A DNA stretch of 64,000 nt from contig NC_081412.1 in assembly GCF_030272615.1 (NCBI RefSeq), forward strand, positions 24,677,860 to 24,741,859, written 5' to 3'. How positions within the stretch are numbered: position 1 is the first letter of the stretch; every line of letters starts with the position of its first letter. The DNA comes from Cryptomeria japonica. Its lineage: Eukaryota > Streptophyta > Pinopsida > Cupressales > Cupressaceae. A model generated the notes under the pieces. The model did not search any database, was not told where the DNA came from, and was given only the letters and a program-made list of their open reading frames with translations. Position numbers and translations under genes: made by a program. Below are positions 62,263 to 64,000 of this stretch, piece by piece.

Positions 62263-63280
62263 ATTCATGGAATGAGATTTTTTTTTAAATTCATTGACAA
62301 GGAGGCGGGAACAATCATTAAAGTTCATAAGGAGATGGTATTAGGAGGTAACAATATTTTACTCAAACTATGTGTGTTAATAGACCTAGATGGAGGCTAG
62401 TGGGAGGAGCTATATAGTTAATAAAAAACTAAAGAGTTTGGAAATAGAGTGTGATATTGGAGAAACAACTTGTAAGTCAGGTAGAGATCAGAGAGGAGAA
62501 TACAAGAGCTTCTCAAAAGAAGGGGATAAGTAAGGCCAGACAAATATAGGAAGTTATGAATCCCATGTAAAGGTCTAAAGGGTAGATAGGGGGGGCCTTT
62601 TGAAAAGAGCCAAGGATCAACATAAAAGAAGAGAGATCATCTACCAGACATGAAAGTACTAGAGGGTGGAATTAGTAAAGAGAACGAAGATTGGCATGAC
62701 AACAATTTAGATGCTAGAGGGAAATTGTTAGACATTTAGGAGAAGGAAAAGTGTGAAGAGATTCACACATCTCTAGGAGAGAGAAGTTACCATTCACCCC
62801 ATAAGAGGTCATGGGATACTACTTGAAAGGTAGATCTAGAGTGTGGTCATCCGAGATGATCAAGGAAGGTGTACAAAGAGAGGCTATGTAGAATCTACTA
62901 AATGGAGAACAATTAGAAATCATCGAACAACGAAACACGAGGGAACACAATGAAGTGCCTCTTAGAAATAACCTAGACATTAATGCAATAACTCTAGAGA
63001 TAGCTAGAGACTCTTTGGCATTATAGAAAACCAAATAGATGATAATGAGGAGGTTGACTGGAAACAACACCTATTTGAATGAAGAAGATCTTCATGAGAA
63101 AATAGAAGAGGTTAAGAGTAATGTGGAAGGACAAGGTATACCAAAAATAGGTATGACAAATCTAGCAAATGGAGATGGCCTCCCAATCAATTTGGGTCTC
63201 TCCCTAAAGGAATCTGTATGCGGGAAAAGCTCGTCGATAGAACTAAAAATGTGAAAAGTGGAGTTCTAGGGAGACTTGTC
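62263..63280 (+). pseudogene. LINE ORF1 fragment, right half
   Basis: Continues the DUF4283-like domain after the Tat element: a poly-T frameshift, then KFIDKEAGTIIKVHKEM and NNILLKLCVLIDLDGG (about 62313-62400). Further broken pieces read VWK.SVILEKQLVSQVEIRE and later 63039-63254, consistent with the charged tail of LINE ORF1. Numerous stops show long decay. Confidence 0.65.
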
Positions 63281-63427
63281 CACACACCCACAAAACTTCT
63301 TGGTGCAAGCTATGGAGTCATGAAGTATGGCTCAGCTTCCCAAGGTTGGTTCCATGGTTCTCTATCTCACAAGGTCCCTCAAACCAATATTTTTGCTCTC
63401 AGATCACTGAGCAAAATGCTTTAGGGA

Positions 63428-64000
63428 TGACAAATGCAAGAACGAGGGATGCTTTTATTGATTTTAAGATGAGATGCATCATAAGCTATGCATGATCCTA
63501 TAAATGCAATAAACTAGTTATAAGATGACAAGGTTAGTAAACAAGACTATCCTAGCATACTATATTAGTCCCTGATTTAAGCTAAATGATAAAGAAAGTA
63601 CTCTAAACATGCATATTTAGATTAATTTCTATCTAAAAGAGAGGCTAAAATGATGAGCATAAAATGGTATGAAAGCTTGAATATCTTTGAGCATAAGTAT
63701 GATGCTAAAGACTTGGTTTTTAAAATGGAGGAATGAGAGCTCTATTTATAGCAAAAATAGGGCAATGGATGGCCAGGATTGAAAGGTTTAATCAAGGATT
63801 GAGTTTCAAAGTTGGGAATCCATGTTTGCAATTCTCACCAATGAAATGGTGACAATTGTCAACATAAGGTTGGGTTGAGAGAAGGGGTTGGAGACATTAA
63901 ATGTCTGAGAAGACCTCATGGTTACCTTAGGGGGTAAGGGTTAAGGTTAGGTTAAGGTTAGGTTAAGGTTATCCAATGGATAAAGGTTTTATCCAAAGGA
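63428..64000 (-). mobile_element. Probable partial LTR at the right window edge
   Basis: Starts TGACAAATGC and carries, on the minus strand, a TATA box CTATAAATAGAGC (about 63749-63761) placed as in the Tat LTRs. Near the right edge, an 11-bp TTAAGGTTAGG unit repeats about three times (63938-63971). The other end is outside the window, so this is tentative. Confidence 0.4.

Noticed and set aside
63938-63971. Telomere-like repeat near the right edge
   Set aside because: The unit is TTAAGGTTAGG, not TTTAGGG, with about three copies inside an LTR-like context.

Overview
The window looks like nuclear DNA of a seed plant with a large, repeat-rich genome, most likely a gymnosperm (inferred, about 60% sure). 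The reasons are abundant decayed plant-type LINEs, a Ty1/copia element with the plant tRNA-iMet primer site, a 17-kb Ty3/gypsy Tat-lineage element with two RNase H domains, and one intron-containing gene in about 64 kb. No bacterial-type operons, CRISPR arrays or rRNA genes are visible. || Layout. 1-3 kb: gag and the start of protease of a Ty1/copia element on the minus strand, its primer-binding site and part of its LTR. 3.2-4.1 kb: a decayed LINE. 4-14 kb: mostly anonymous AT-rich DNA with microsatellites, a clean hAT-type MITE (8540-8838, 8-bp target duplication), an inverted-repeat element (10467-10740), an LTR-like segment and several tandem duplications. 14.4-24.2 kb: the only convincing host gene, minus strand, three coding exons giving a 1739-residue lysine/glutamate-rich repeat protein, with a plausible promoter near 24.2 kb. 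24.4-30 kb: anonymous, with a fold-back element. 30.2-32.4 kb: a purine-rich block containing a 147-bp (GA)n run. 33.2 kb: a second copy of the gene's promoter-proximal module. 34.8-43.8 kb: LINE remnants in opposite orientations and a tandem array of hairpin-containing units. 44.8-63 kb: a LINE ORF1 split by a complete 17,071-bp Tat element with 5-bp duplications; that element is itself split by a 2041-bp LTR-type insertion. 63.4-64 kb: probably the edge of another LTR. || How the parts relate. The mobile elements appear inactive: in-frame stops, frameshifts and altered catalytic residues occur in both RT genes and in the Tat integrase. Insertion order can be read directly: LINE first, then Tat, then the 2-kb LTR element. 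The host gene is marked by repetition at every level: three repeat blocks in its protein, tandem repeats in its first intron and 5' region, a scrambled fragment of its last large exon beyond its 3' end, and a promoter copy 9 kb upstream. No new defence or biosynthetic system is visible. The most unusual items are this repeat-built gene with its displaced promoter copy, the hairpin satellite, and the G-patch-like motif downstream of the Tat protease.
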